Shown piece by piece: positions 1 to 5,910 of a stretch of DNA of 6,703 nucleotides (position 1 is the first letter of the stretch; every line of letters starts with the position of its first letter). Source of the stretch: Dialister sp. UBA734 (GTDB taxonomy: Bacteria > Bacillota > Negativicutes > Veillonellales > Dialisteraceae). The stretch spans positions 14,945 to 21,647 of the forward strand of contig DBLC01000115.1 in the NCBI GenBank assembly GCA_002297935.1, in the 5' to 3' direction. The notes under the pieces were generated by a model, which saw only the letters and a list, made by a program, of their open reading frames with translations, had not been told where the DNA came from and searched no databases. Position numbers and translations under genes: made by a program.

Positions 1-90
1 CCCTTCCAAAGGAAGAGGGTAACCGCGAGTGAATCTACCGCTAGGGAAACACTATTTCCTAATCCCTAGCCACTAATCCCTAGCTACTAG
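1..90. repeat. Heptamer-type short repeats downstream of beta-subunit gene
   Basis: This is non-coding DNA beyond the terminator of the beta-subunit gene. A 14-nt unit CTAATCCCTAGCYA occurs twice in tandem (59-72 and 73-86) and is followed by CTAG. It can also be read as alternating 7-mers (CTAATCC, CTAGCCA). CTAGGGA at 41-47 is inverted as TCCCTAG at 63-69, and a smaller hairpin can form between 44-49 and 55-60. The 7-nt period recalls the heptamers at 3756-3783 and 3963-3993. Function unknown. Confidence 0.5.
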
Positions 91-139
91 AAGAAAAAAG
101 AACCCTGACGAGAAATTCTCATCAGAGTTCTTTTTTCTT
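91..139 (-). terminator. Rho-independent terminator of beta-subunit copy 1
   Basis: Arms 91-114 and 116-139 are complementary at 22 of 24 positions. The stem starts 16 nt after the TAA stop of the beta-subunit gene. The two imperfect positions (104/126 and 109/121) are C-A mismatches in plus-strand RNA but G-U wobbles in minus-strand RNA, which favours use by the minus-strand gene. The stem base is A-rich on one side and T-rich on the other, giving a U-run at the transcript end. Confidence 0.88.
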
Positions 140-154
140 ACAGATTAGCAAAAA

Positions 155-1279
155 TTATTTGCCGAACTGTGCCAGCATGGTACCAGCTGCTACTGCGGTA
201 CCGATAACGCCTGCTACGTTTGGTCCCATAGCCTGCATCAGCAGGTAGTTGGATGGGTTATCTTTCAAACCTACCACCTGAGATACACGAGCTGCCATTG
301 GTACGGCAGATACGCCTGCGGAACCAATCAGTGGGTTCACCTTGTTGCCAGATGCAATTCTCATGATCTGACCAAAGAGGACGCCGCCTGCGGTGCCTGC
401 TGCGAAGGCAATCAGACCGAGGACGATGATTTCAATGGTCTGGAGACGAAGGAATTTATCACCGGTCATGGTCAGGCCTGTACCAGTTGCCAGGAAAATG
501 GTAACGATGTTGCACAGGGAGTTCTGAGCGGTATCAGACAGACGGTGGGTGACACCAGAAACTTCAAACAGGTTGCCAAGGCAGAGGCATCCCATCAGGG
601 CTGCTACCGGTGGCAAAAGCAGAGATACAACGATAGCTACAACGATCGGGAATGCTACCTTTTCGAAGTGGGTAACAGGACGAAGGTTGGTCATCTTAAT
701 CATACGCTGTTCTTTGGTGGTGCACAGTTTCATAATTGGTGGCTGAATCAGTGGAACCAGGGACATGTAGGAGTATGCTGCTACAGCGATGGCGCCCAGA
801 AGATGTGGAGCCAGTTTAGAAGTCAGGTAAATAGCGGTTGGGCCATCAGCACCACCGATGATACCGATGGAAGCTGCTTCCTGCACATTGAAGCCCAGGA
901 TCATAGCACCAGCCAGAGCTACGAATACGCCGATCTGAGCAGCTGCACCCAGAAGTACGGTCTTCGGGTTAGCAATCAGTGGACCAAAGTCGGTCATAGC
1001 ACCGACGCCCATGAAAATCAGCGGCGGGAAAATTTCGTATTTAATACCAAAACCAATGGCCATCATAACACCCATTTCGTCTTCGAATCCGGTGTTCGGG
1101 AAGTTAGCCATAATATCGCCAAATGCGATTGGAAGCAGAAGCAGTGGTTCGTACTGCTTTGCAATTGCCAGGTAGAGCAGAATCAAGCCTACCAGAATCA
1201 TTACGATGTTCTGCCATGTCAGAGCGGCAAAGCCGGAGTCTGTCCATACAGAAACAAGAGCTCTCATGAAGCCATCCAT
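155..1279 (-). CDS. Sodium-translocating decarboxylase beta subunit (OadB/GcdB/MmdB family), copy 1
   Basis: This 374-residue, highly hydrophobic protein is a complete beta subunit of the biotin-dependent Na+-pumping decarboxylases (oxaloacetate, methylmalonyl-CoA, glutaconyl-CoA). The family decarboxylates carboxybiotin in the membrane and exports Na+. Key residues known from Klebsiella OadB are present with exact spacing: Asp145 in GGADGPT (D203), Tyr171 (Y229), and Asn315, Gly319, Ser324 and Arg331 in the NPLIGSAG...AAR block (N373, G377, S382, R389). Other family blocks are EPLLLLPIAFG (44-54) and GPNVAGVIGTA (352-362). The ATG at 1279 is chosen because AGGAGGA (1293-1287) lies 7 nt upstream; an internal Met5 has no comparable site. 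It is the last gene of an apparent permease/mini-OadG/beta unit and is followed by a strong terminator. No alpha subunit or biotin carrier is in the window, so the substrate cannot be assigned. Family membership is very secure; the choice among oadB, gcdB and mmdB is open. Confidence 0.96.
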   Translation of the reverse strand: MDGFMRALVSVWTDSGFAALTWQNIVMILVGLILLYLAIAKQYEPLLLLPIAFGDIMANFPNTGFEDEMGVMMAIGFGIKYEIFPPLIFMGVGAMTDFGPLIANPKTVLLGAAAQIGVFVALAGAMILGFNVQEAASIGIIGGADGPTAIYLTSKLAPHLLGAIAVAAYSYMSLVPLIQPPIMKLCTTKEQRMIKMTNLRPVTHFEKVAFPIVVAIVVSLLLPPVAALMGCLCLGNLFEVSGVTHRLSDTAQNSLCNIVTIFLATGTGLTMTGDKFLRLQTIEIIVLGLIAFAAGTAGGVLFGQIMRIASGNKVNPLIGSAGVSAVPMAARVSQVVGLKDNPSNYLLMQAMGPNVAGVIGTAVAAGTMLAQFGK

Positions 1280-1325
1280 GTTTGTATCCTCCTAGATATA
1301 TGGTTGTTGTATACAGTTTTGAAAC

Positions 1326-1370
1326 TCTCAAGTTATAAGGTTGCTCAGGTTAAAATCATAGCACTTGAGA
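1326..1370 (-). promoter_or_regulatory. Inverted repeat in the leader of the beta-subunit gene
   Basis: TCTCAAGT (1326-1333) and ACTTGAGA (1363-1370) form a perfect 8-bp inverted repeat with a 29-nt loop. It lies in the 100-nt gap between the mini-OadG gene and the beta-subunit gene, about 33 nt upstream of the latter's Shine-Dalgarno. The loop contains GGTTGCTCAGGTT, which recurs inverted at 3895-3907. It has no U-run, so it is not an obvious terminator. It could be an mRNA-processing or stability element that sets different expression of the two genes; this is inference. Confidence 0.4.
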
Positions 1371-1379
1371 ATATTTCGA

Positions 1380-1508
1380 TTATTTCTTTTTGTTCTTGGT
1401 TGGATCCACAATGTGAATCAGCTGAATAACGCATGCCAAGAAAATCAGAACGCCGAATACGATAACCATGTTTGTGATACAAATCGAAAGCGGGCCTGGA
1501 GTATCCAT
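1380..1508 (-). CDS. 42-residue OadG-like single-pass membrane subunit (mini delta/gamma)
   Basis: The predicted protein has 42 residues: a short N-terminal tail (MDTPGPLS), one hydrophobic helix at about residues 9-34 (ITNMVIVFGVLIFLACVIQL and on), and a lysine-rich tail ending KNKKK. Positive charge at the C-terminus predicts N-out/C-in, the orientation of OadG-family gamma/delta subunits. The helix pattern (G/N-M-x-IVF-x-x-L) resembles the OadG N-terminal anchor. OadG-type proteins are usually about 80-120 residues and have a cytoplasmic tail that contacts the alpha subunit; that tail is missing here. Veillonella methylmalonyl-CoA decarboxylase has an additional small epsilon chain, a possible parallel. 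The ATG at 1508 is chosen because AAAGGTGG sits 8 nt upstream. An in-frame GTG at 1595 would add 29 polar residues but lacks a properly spaced ribosome site. Position between the permease and beta genes supports a role in beta-subunit assembly. The assignment is by position and topology, not by strong sequence similarity. Confidence 0.75.
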   Translation of the reverse strand: MDTPGPLSICITNMVIVFGVLIFLACVIQLIHIVDPTKNKKK

Positions 1509-1516
1509 GTAAAAAT

Positions 1517-1524
1517 CCACCTTT
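1517..1524 (-). promoter_or_regulatory. Ribosome binding site fixing the start of the mini-OadG gene
   Basis: On the minus strand AAAGGTGG is followed by an 8-nt spacer and ATG at 1508-1506. This decides for the 42-residue product over the 71-residue GTG-initiated alternative. Confidence 0.65.
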
Positions 1525-1532
1525 CTTTTTGT

Positions 1533-1624
1533 GGTATCAAACGATACCTTCGCGAAGCTGTCGCGGACAGTTTTCTTACCAAAAGACAAGGACACTCTTC
1601 CGAGAACCAGTGCTCCCGGAAGAG
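1533..1624 (-). promoter_or_regulatory. Cluster of three hairpins between permease copy 1 and mini-OadG
   Basis: The 169-nt gap holds three inverted repeats. The largest is CTCTTCCG (1595-1602) with CGGAAGAG (1617-1624), extendable by several pairs. The second is CTGTC/GACAG at 1558-1562 and 1566-1570. The third is GGTATC/GATACC at 1533-1538 and 1543-1548, which sits just upstream of the mini-OadG ribosome site. None is followed by a clear U-run in the minus-strand transcript, so full termination looks unlikely. An RNA-processing, stability or partial-attenuation role is plausible and would allow the downstream genes to be expressed differently from the permease. Confidence 0.45.
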
Positions 1625-1677
1625 ACCTTGAAACTACTTATCCTATCGTGCTTGGTTCAAAGTTAATCTTTTCACCA

Positions 1678-2967
1678 TTAGAATGGCCAGAAGATTGGAA
1701 CGATGATGACGCAGGCAATCCAGGAAATGAGGCACATCGGAACGCCTACTTTTACGTAGTCGTTGAAGGAGAAGTTGCCAGGGCCAAGTACCAGAGTGTT
1801 TGGCGGAGTAGCCATTGGAGTTGCGAATGCCATAGAAGCTGCAATACCAAGAGCCATCAGAACCGGTTTCGGATCGCATCCGATGGTCTGAGCAATGGAA
1901 ATACCGATAGGTGCAAGCAGAGCTGCAGATGCGGTATTGGACATGAACTGAGTCAGTACGTTAGAAATCAGGAACAGTACGGCGGTCAGGACATATGGAT
2001 TCGGGCTGGAACCCATCATGCCTACAACGGTATCAGCAATCAGTTTGCCAGCGCCGGTCTTTTCCATAGCAGATGCAACGGAAAGCATACCAGCGAACAG
2101 GAAAATGGTTACCCAGTCGATACCAGCGTAAGCTTCTTTTTCTTTCAAGCAACCGGTGATAACGCAGAGGATAGCGCCGGTAACTGCTGCGGTGTGCAGC
2201 GGAACGGTCTTCAGATTCAGAGCCATAGCAACTACGACGCCGATCAGAATGAGACCAGAAATCCACATTTTGGTTTTGCTCTTTGGAGCATCATCGCCAG
2301 ATGCACCAGCTTCTTCTTTAGCAGCTTTGATAGCATCTTCATCCATAGCACCAGAAGATTTATCTGGAATGAAATGACGACCTACGAACAGAGTGTAAAC
2401 CAGGATAATGATGGACAGCGGAACACCGATATAAGCGAATTCAAAGAATCCGAAAGAAGGAAGTCCTGCTGCGGAAAGAGCACCGGTAACGATAACGTTT
2501 GGTGGAGTACCAATCATGGTGATGGTACCACCGACGTTAGCGGCGATAGCCAGAGGCATCAATTCCTTAGAAGCAGGAATGTTTGCTGCCTGGCAGATAC
2601 CAATGATAACTGGCATCAGGCAAGCTACTGTACCTGTGTTGGAGGATACAGAAGACAGTACAATGGTAACAATCATAATAGCTGCCATCAGCGGAATTTC
2701 ATTGGTGCCGGCTTTCTTTACGACTGCAACACCAATAGCTTCAGCAAGGCCAGTTTTGAACATAGCGGCGCCGATAACGAACATACCACCGAAGAGGACA
2801 ACGGTGGAATTGGAGAGACCTGCGTAAACAGCCTTGGATGGAAGTACGCCCAGAATCCCCAGTACAGTACATGCTGCCATAGCGGTAACAGCCAACGGGA
2901 TCAGTTCGGTAACGAACAGGAAAGCTGCTACTGCCAAAACACACAGTGTGATAATGGCTGGATCCAT
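1678..2967 (-). CDS. SLC13/DASS-type anion:sodium symporter, copy 1
   Basis: This 429-residue polytopic membrane protein belongs to the SLC13/DASS (divalent anion:sodium symporter) branch of the ion-transporter superfamily. Two inverted-repeat halves are visible. The first carries SSNTGT (Ser109-Asn110-Thr111) and GGTITMIGTPPN (146-157). The second carries MSNTAS (Ser343-Asn344-Thr345) and ATPMATPPNTLVLG (382-395). In DASS proteins such as VcINDY the paired SNT motifs bind substrate carboxylate and frame the Na+ sites. A charged, presumably cytoplasmic linker (about 198-234, rich in Asp, Glu and Lys) joins the halves. Length is within the family range. The ATG at 2967 has AAGGAAGGTG (2984-2975) upstream. 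The likely substrate is a di- or tricarboxylate, but it cannot be read from the sequence. It is the first gene of an apparent operon with mini-OadG and the beta subunit, suggesting Na+-driven uptake fed by the Na+ pump. It is about 89% identical to the copy at 4008-5303. Confidence 0.93.
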   Translation of the reverse strand: MDPAIITLCVLAVAAFLFVTELIPLAVTAMAACTVLGILGVLPSKAVYAGLSNSTVVLFGGMFVIGAAMFKTGLAEAIGVAVVKKAGTNEIPLMAAIMIVTIVLSSVSSNTGTVACLMPVIIGICQAANIPASKELMPLAIAANVGGTITMIGTPPNVIVTGALSAAGLPSFGFFEFAYIGVPLSIIILVYTLFVGRHFIPDKSSGAMDEDAIKAAKEEAGASGDDAPKSKTKMWISGLILIGVVVAMALNLKTVPLHTAAVTGAILCVITGCLKEKEAYAGIDWVTIFLFAGMLSVASAMEKTGAGKLIADTVVGMMGSSPNPYVLTAVLFLISNVLTQFMSNTASAALLAPIGISIAQTIGCDPKPVLMALGIAASMAFATPMATPPNTLVLGPGNFSFNDYVKVGVPMCLISWIACVIIVPIFWPF

Positions 2968-2974
2968 AAAGATT

Positions 2975-3228
2975 CACCTTCCTTTTGATAATTCTTCAAA
3001 GTGGGCCTAGAAGGTGCGACCAAGCGCTTGATGAAGAAAGTCTCCGGAAAATCTTAGGACTCATTATGTAATTGTTAAATAAGTATAATAGCTAAATTCC
3101 GATGAATCCCGAAATATATCCGGAAAACGGAGCATCCCTCGGTCAACCTGCTATCCTCCTTTTCAACAGTCTCCGGGCAAGAGACTCACATTCAATAGAT
3201 TCTCATTTCATGAACCCATTGAGCACCT
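2975..3228 (-). promoter_or_regulatory. Structured 5' leader of permease copy 1
   Basis: About 260 nt separate the candidate promoter from the permease start. In the minus-strand transcript AGTCTC (3186-3181) can pair with GAGACT at 3173-3168 or with a second GAGACT at 3044-3039, giving mutually exclusive stems. TCCGGAAAA occurs at 3043-3051 and 3119-3127, and a 10-bp palindrome CAAGCGCTTG lies at 3021-3030. A strong Shine-Dalgarno-like AGGAGG (3160-3155) is followed 8 nt later by TTG and a short open frame of 22 sense codons, a possible leader peptide. A related AGGAGG-AGAGGTTG block lies in the leader of permease copy 2. No known riboswitch class is recognised. Confidence 0.3.
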
Positions 3229-3234
3229 AAGTGT

Positions 3235-3263
3235 ATTGTATACATAGTTCGCTATTTTTTCAA
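3235..3263 (-). promoter_or_regulatory. Candidate sigma-70 type promoter of the permease/mini-OadG/beta operon
   Basis: On the minus strand TTGAAA (3263-3258) and TACAAT (3240-3235) are separated by exactly 17 nt. Each matches the consensus at five of six positions. The expected start near 3228 would give a leader of about 260 nt to the permease ATG. The setting is very AT-rich, so chance matches are possible. Confidence 0.5.
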
Positions 3264-3755
3264 ACTCCATAGCCTGTTATGTAATTGATAATCCATAGTA
3301 TCTTTTACTATTTCATTCGTTTACTTTTGCAAACGTTACATTTGATTTATATTTCGATTTTGAGAAATACATTCGCACATCCATAGCCCACTATCCCATT
3401 GTATAGTATGTATTTATATCGCACACTATCTATTATTTTACATAGCTATCTATTTTTAAAAAATCCATAGATGCTTATGATTTCCACCTATTTTTTTGTG
3501 AGATTATAAAATATACTATCCAATTTTAATTATATAGCTATCTATTTATTAAATACTATACTGATATCTATTTTCAATTATTTTATTGCATTTTCTTTGC
3601 ATTTTCTCCAATAGATACGAACAATTCCCTCTTTCTAATTGAAAATATAAAAAATTATTAGAAATACGAATTTTTTACTAAATCCTTTATTTCCCACGTC
3701 ATCTATGTATTATGGATTCTATTTTCCTTCTATTTCATAACCGAATTTTTATGAT
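3264..3755. other. AT-rich spacer without a gene, with short repeats
   Basis: No convincing coding frame is seen on either strand. The stretch is strongly AT-rich and has recurring CTATCTATT (3426-3434, 3446-3454, 3538-3546) and the palindrome ATAGCTAT (3442-3449, 3534-3541). It also has a tandem pair of TTGCATTTTCT (3586-3596, 3597-3607) and an 8-bp inverted repeat TTTCTAAT/ATTAGAAA (3632-3639, 3657-3664). These may be upstream regulatory sites or only compositionally biased DNA. No RNA gene is recognised. Confidence 0.5.
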
Positions 3756-3783
3756 ACTGGTGACTGGTGACTGGTGACTGGTT
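3756..3783. repeat. Tandem heptamer ACTGGTG, three copies plus a variant
   Basis: Three exact copies of ACTGGTG (3756-3776) are followed by ACTGGTT, which runs into the 36-bp palindrome. The inverse complement of the heptamer reappears at 3963-3993 as CCAGTCAC and CTAGTCAC, so the whole 3756-3993 block has inverted ends. Confidence 0.85.
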
Positions 3784-3815
3784 CTCGCTCCGCTCGTACG
3801 AGCGGAGCGAGAACC
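3780..3815. repeat. Perfect 36-bp palindrome
   Basis: The half-site GGTTCTCGCTCCGCTCGT (3780-3797) is followed directly by its exact reverse complement (3798-3815), with no spacer. It is GC-rich in an otherwise very AT-rich region. The right half supplies the first GAACC of the nonamer array. No U- or A-run follows, so it is not a typical terminator. It could extrude as a cruciform or act as a transcript-end or mobile-element hairpin. Confidence 0.9.
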
Positions 3816-3882
3816 TTCAGAACCTTCAGAACCTTCAGAACCTTCAGAACCTTTAGAACCTTTAGAACCTTTAGAACCTTTA
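3811..3882. repeat. Nonamer array: four GAACCTTCA then four GAACCTTTA
   Basis: Eight consecutive 9-nt units fill 72 nt: GAACCTTCA at 3811, 3820, 3829 and 3838, then GAACCTTTA at 3847, 3856, 3865 and 3874. All units of the second type differ from the first by the same C-to-T change, so the array grew by unit expansion from two variants. A degenerate continuation with GAGCAACCT follows at 3891-3907. The core AGAACCTT also marks the 55-nt repeats at 5911-6224. Confidence 0.93.
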
Positions 3883-3920
3883 GTAATTGGAGCAACCTGA
3901 GCAACCTATTATTTCGCACT

Positions 3921-3969
3921 AAAAAAAGACTGGCGACAAGTGAACTATGCCGAGATTAAAATCCCAGTC
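3921..3969 (-). terminator. Rho-independent terminator of permease copy 2
   Basis: In the minus-strand transcript GACTGG (3969-3964) pairs with CCAGTC (3933-3928), with additional inner pairing, and is followed by seven U residues (3927-3921). It lies about 40 nt downstream of the permease stop, implying that copy 2 is transcribed alone. The loop is large, so the strength is uncertain. Confidence 0.6.
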
Positions 3970-3993
3970 ACTAGTCACGAGTCTACCAGTCAC
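3963..3993. repeat. Inverted counterpart of the heptamer repeats
   Basis: CCAGTCACTAGTCAC (3964-3978) and ACCAGTCAC (3985-3993) are reverse complements, with few changes, of the GTGACTGG heptamers at 3756-3783. The pair bounds a block of about 238 bp. Part of this arm also serves as one side of the terminator at 3921-3969. Confidence 0.65.
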
Positions 3994-4007
3994 TTTTTAA
4001 AGAAATA

Positions 4008-5303
4008 TTACATGCCAAATGGCCATACGATCGGGATGACGATGAGGCAAACGATAAGAGAAATGAAGCACATCGGAACGCCTACTTTTGCATAGTCGTT
4101 GAAAGAGAATCCGCCAGGTCCGAGAACCAGGGTGTTTGGCGGAGTAGCCATTGGGGTTGCGAATGCGCAGGATGCTGCGATACCCAGAGCCATCAGAACC
4201 GGTTTCGGGTCAGCGCCGATGGACTGAGCGATAGAAATACCGATTGGTGCGAGCAGAGCTGCAGATGCGGTATTGGACATGAACTGAGTCAGTACGTTAG
4301 AAATCAGGAACAGTACAGCGGTCAGGACATATGGGTTCGGGTTGGTGCCCATCATGCTAACAACGGTGTCAGCAATCAGTTTGCCAGCGCCTGTCTTTTC
4401 CATAGCGGATGCTACGGAAAGCATACCTGCGAACAGGAAAATGGTTACCCAGTCGATACCAGCATAGGCTTCTTTTTCTTTCAGGCAGCCGGTGATCACG
4501 CAGAGGATAGCGCCGGTAACGGCTGCGGTGTGCAGCGGAACAGTTTTCAGGTCCAGAGCCATGCAAAGAACAACGCCGATCAGAATGAGACCAGCAATCC
4601 ACATTTTTACAACGCTCTTTGGTGCGCCATCATCGGAAGCACCTGCTTCTTCTTTGGCAGCTTTGATGGCATCTTCGTCCATAGCACCAGCCGATTTATC
4701 GGCTACGAAATGACGGCCGACAAACAAAGTGTACAGCACCATAACAATAGACAGCGGAACACCAATCCAAGCGAATTCAAAGAATCCGAAGGTTGGCAGA
4801 CCAGCAGTGGTCAGAGCGCCGGTAACGATAACGTTTGGTGGGGTACCAATCATGGTGATGGTGCCGCCTACGTTAGCAGCGATAGCCAGTGGCATCAGCT
4901 GTTTGGAAACAGACAGTTTAGCTACAGAGCAGATACCGATGATAACTGGCATGAGGCAAGCTACGGTACCGGTATTAGAAGATACAGAAGAGAGAATGAT
5001 AGTAACTACCATGATAGCAGCCATCAGCGGTACTTCATTGGTACCAGCTTTCTTTACGACAGCTACACCGATAGCTTCGGCAAGGCCAGTTTTGAACATA
5101 GCAGCGCCGATAACGAACATACCGCCAAAAAGTACGACGGTGGAATTGGAAAGACCTGCATATACAGCCTTGGATGGGAGAACCCCCAGAATGCCCAGTG
5201 CAGTACATGCGGCCATAGCGGTTACTGCCAGCGGAATCAGTTCGGTAATGAACAGGAATGCTGCAATAGCCAGGACACACAGTGTGATAATAGCTGGATC
5301 CAT
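4008..5303 (-). CDS. SLC13/DASS-type anion:sodium symporter, copy 2
   Basis: This 431-residue permease aligns without gaps to the copy at 1678-2967 and has two extra C-terminal residues (Gly-Met). The diagnostic motifs are unchanged: SNT at 109-111 and 343-345, GTPPN at 153-157 and ATPPN at 386-390. By hand about 47 of 429 positions differ. Residues 36-90 and 252-315 are identical in both copies, whereas changes gather at 126-135, 165-203, 224-251 and the C-terminal 20 residues. The ATG at 5303 is supported by AGGAAGGTG (5316-5308). Unlike copy 1 it is followed by a terminator rather than pump genes, so it is probably monocistronic. Its substrate may overlap with or differ slightly from that of copy 1. 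A Na+-coupled carboxylate importer is likely from the family; the exact substrate is unknown. Confidence 0.93.
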   Translation of the reverse strand: MDPAIITLCVLAIAAFLFITELIPLAVTAMAACTALGILGVLPSKAVYAGLSNSTVVLFGGMFVIGAAMFKTGLAEAIGVAVVKKAGTNEVPLMAAIMVVTIILSSVSSNTGTVACLMPVIIGICSVAKLSVSKQLMPLAIAANVGGTITMIGTPPNVIVTGALTTAGLPTFGFFEFAWIGVPLSIVMVLYTLFVGRHFVADKSAGAMDEDAIKAAKEEAGASDDGAPKSVVKMWIAGLILIGVVLCMALDLKTVPLHTAAVTGAILCVITGCLKEKEAYAGIDWVTIFLFAGMLSVASAMEKTGAGKLIADTVVSMMGTNPNPYVLTAVLFLISNVLTQFMSNTASAALLAPIGISIAQSIGADPKPVLMALGIAASCAFATPMATPPNTLVLGPGGFSFNDYAKVGVPMCFISLIVCLIVIPIVWPFGM

Positions 5304-5548
5304 AAGTCACCTTCCTATGTAATTGGATAAGACAAACATTTCATGTACTTGTAAAAAATCCTAAACGACGCCATTTGAATTCTTTACTTTCAATCGGTCA
5401 TTTGAAAAATAAGAAATAATAGCAATAGTCTAACCATGACCCATTGAAATCATGCCCTTACACAACCTCTTCCCTCCTTATACCAAGAGCCAAGCATTAA
5501 ATTTAAGATGAAATAGTTTTATTTCATCTAAAGATAGCGTCGCAACCT
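5304..5548 (-). promoter_or_regulatory. 5' leader of permease copy 2 with a 10-bp hairpin
   Basis: AGATGAAATA (5506-5515) and TATTTCATCT (5520-5529) form a perfect 10-bp stem with a 4-nt loop, just downstream of the candidate promoter. Neither strand has a U-run after it, so it may be an operator-like site or an mRNA 5' stabiliser. At 5480-5463 the minus strand has AAGGAGGGAAGAGGTTG, similar to AAGGAGGATAGCAGGTTG in the copy 1 leader. Further down both leaders share GCTATTAT followed by CTTATTT. The two leaders therefore appear to share ancestry. Confidence 0.4.
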
Positions 5549-5577
5549 ATATTACAAGACAGAAACCAGTCTTTCAA
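5549..5577 (-). promoter_or_regulatory. Candidate promoter of permease copy 2
   Basis: On the minus strand TTGAAA (5577-5572) is followed after 17 nt by TAATAT (5554-5549). The -35 box matches the consensus at five of six positions and the -10 at four of six. The position mirrors that of the copy 1 promoter, giving a leader of about 240 nt. Moderate to low confidence because the region is AT-rich. Confidence 0.35.
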
Positions 5578-5910
5578 CACACAAATTTCTCGCTGCCTAA
5601 TTTAGGTATGTATGCTATGGGTATTCCTATTGACATTTACACTTGTTTTGTTCCATAAAAAATTGTCTATTTATTCTTTTCCCTCATCGCTTCCCATGCC
5701 ATAGCACTCTATCCATATAGCTATGGTATACTATCTATTTCTTCCCTTTTCATGGAAATATCTCAAAATACAGTAAATGCAAACTATTTCCATTCCCTAT
5801 TAGGCATTCCAAAAGTATTTTTATCCCACCATGGAAATACGTCTAGATTCATCCCATTGCATACTATCATTTATATAGGATATAGATATTTTCTTTAGCT
5901 ATATTTTGAG
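5578..5910. other. AT-rich spacer without a gene
   Basis: No credible coding frame or RNA gene is seen. The motifs ATAGCTAT (5717-5724) and CTATCTATTT (5731-5740) recur from the other spacer. Otherwise nothing definable is present. Confidence 0.45.

Noticed and set aside
545..1429. Long plus-strand open frame opposite the beta-subunit gene
   Set aside because: It lies antisense to a gene with clear family motifs, its translation is low in hydrophobic order and rich in Cys, His, Asn and Gln, and it resembles no known protein; it is a composition shadow.
1380..1595. 71-residue version of the mini-OadG protein starting at GTG 1595
   Set aside because: The added N-terminus runs through hairpin DNA, has a purine stretch too close to the GTG to serve as a ribosome site, and would put a charged tail before the membrane helix; the ATG at 1508 has a well-spaced site.
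1531..2988. Plus-strand open frame of 485 codons opposite permease copy 1
   Set aside because: It covers the permease gene in antisense with a Ser/Asn/Gln-rich translation and no domain signal. A similar frame (4530-5330) appears opposite copy 2 only because the two permease genes are paralogous.
3780..3815. Palindrome as terminator
   Set aside because: No U-run follows on either strand, and a better terminator for permease copy 2 lies at 3921-3969.
3774..3959. Plus-strand frame encoding an Arg-Thr-Phe repeat protein
   Set aside because: The repeat peptide is only the translation of the 9-nt array; the frame runs through the palindrome and the terminator and has no ribosome site.
5630..5658. 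Plus-strand promoter with a perfect TTGACA
   Set aside because: The hexamer at the right distance is CCATAA, a poor -10, and no plus-strand gene follows.
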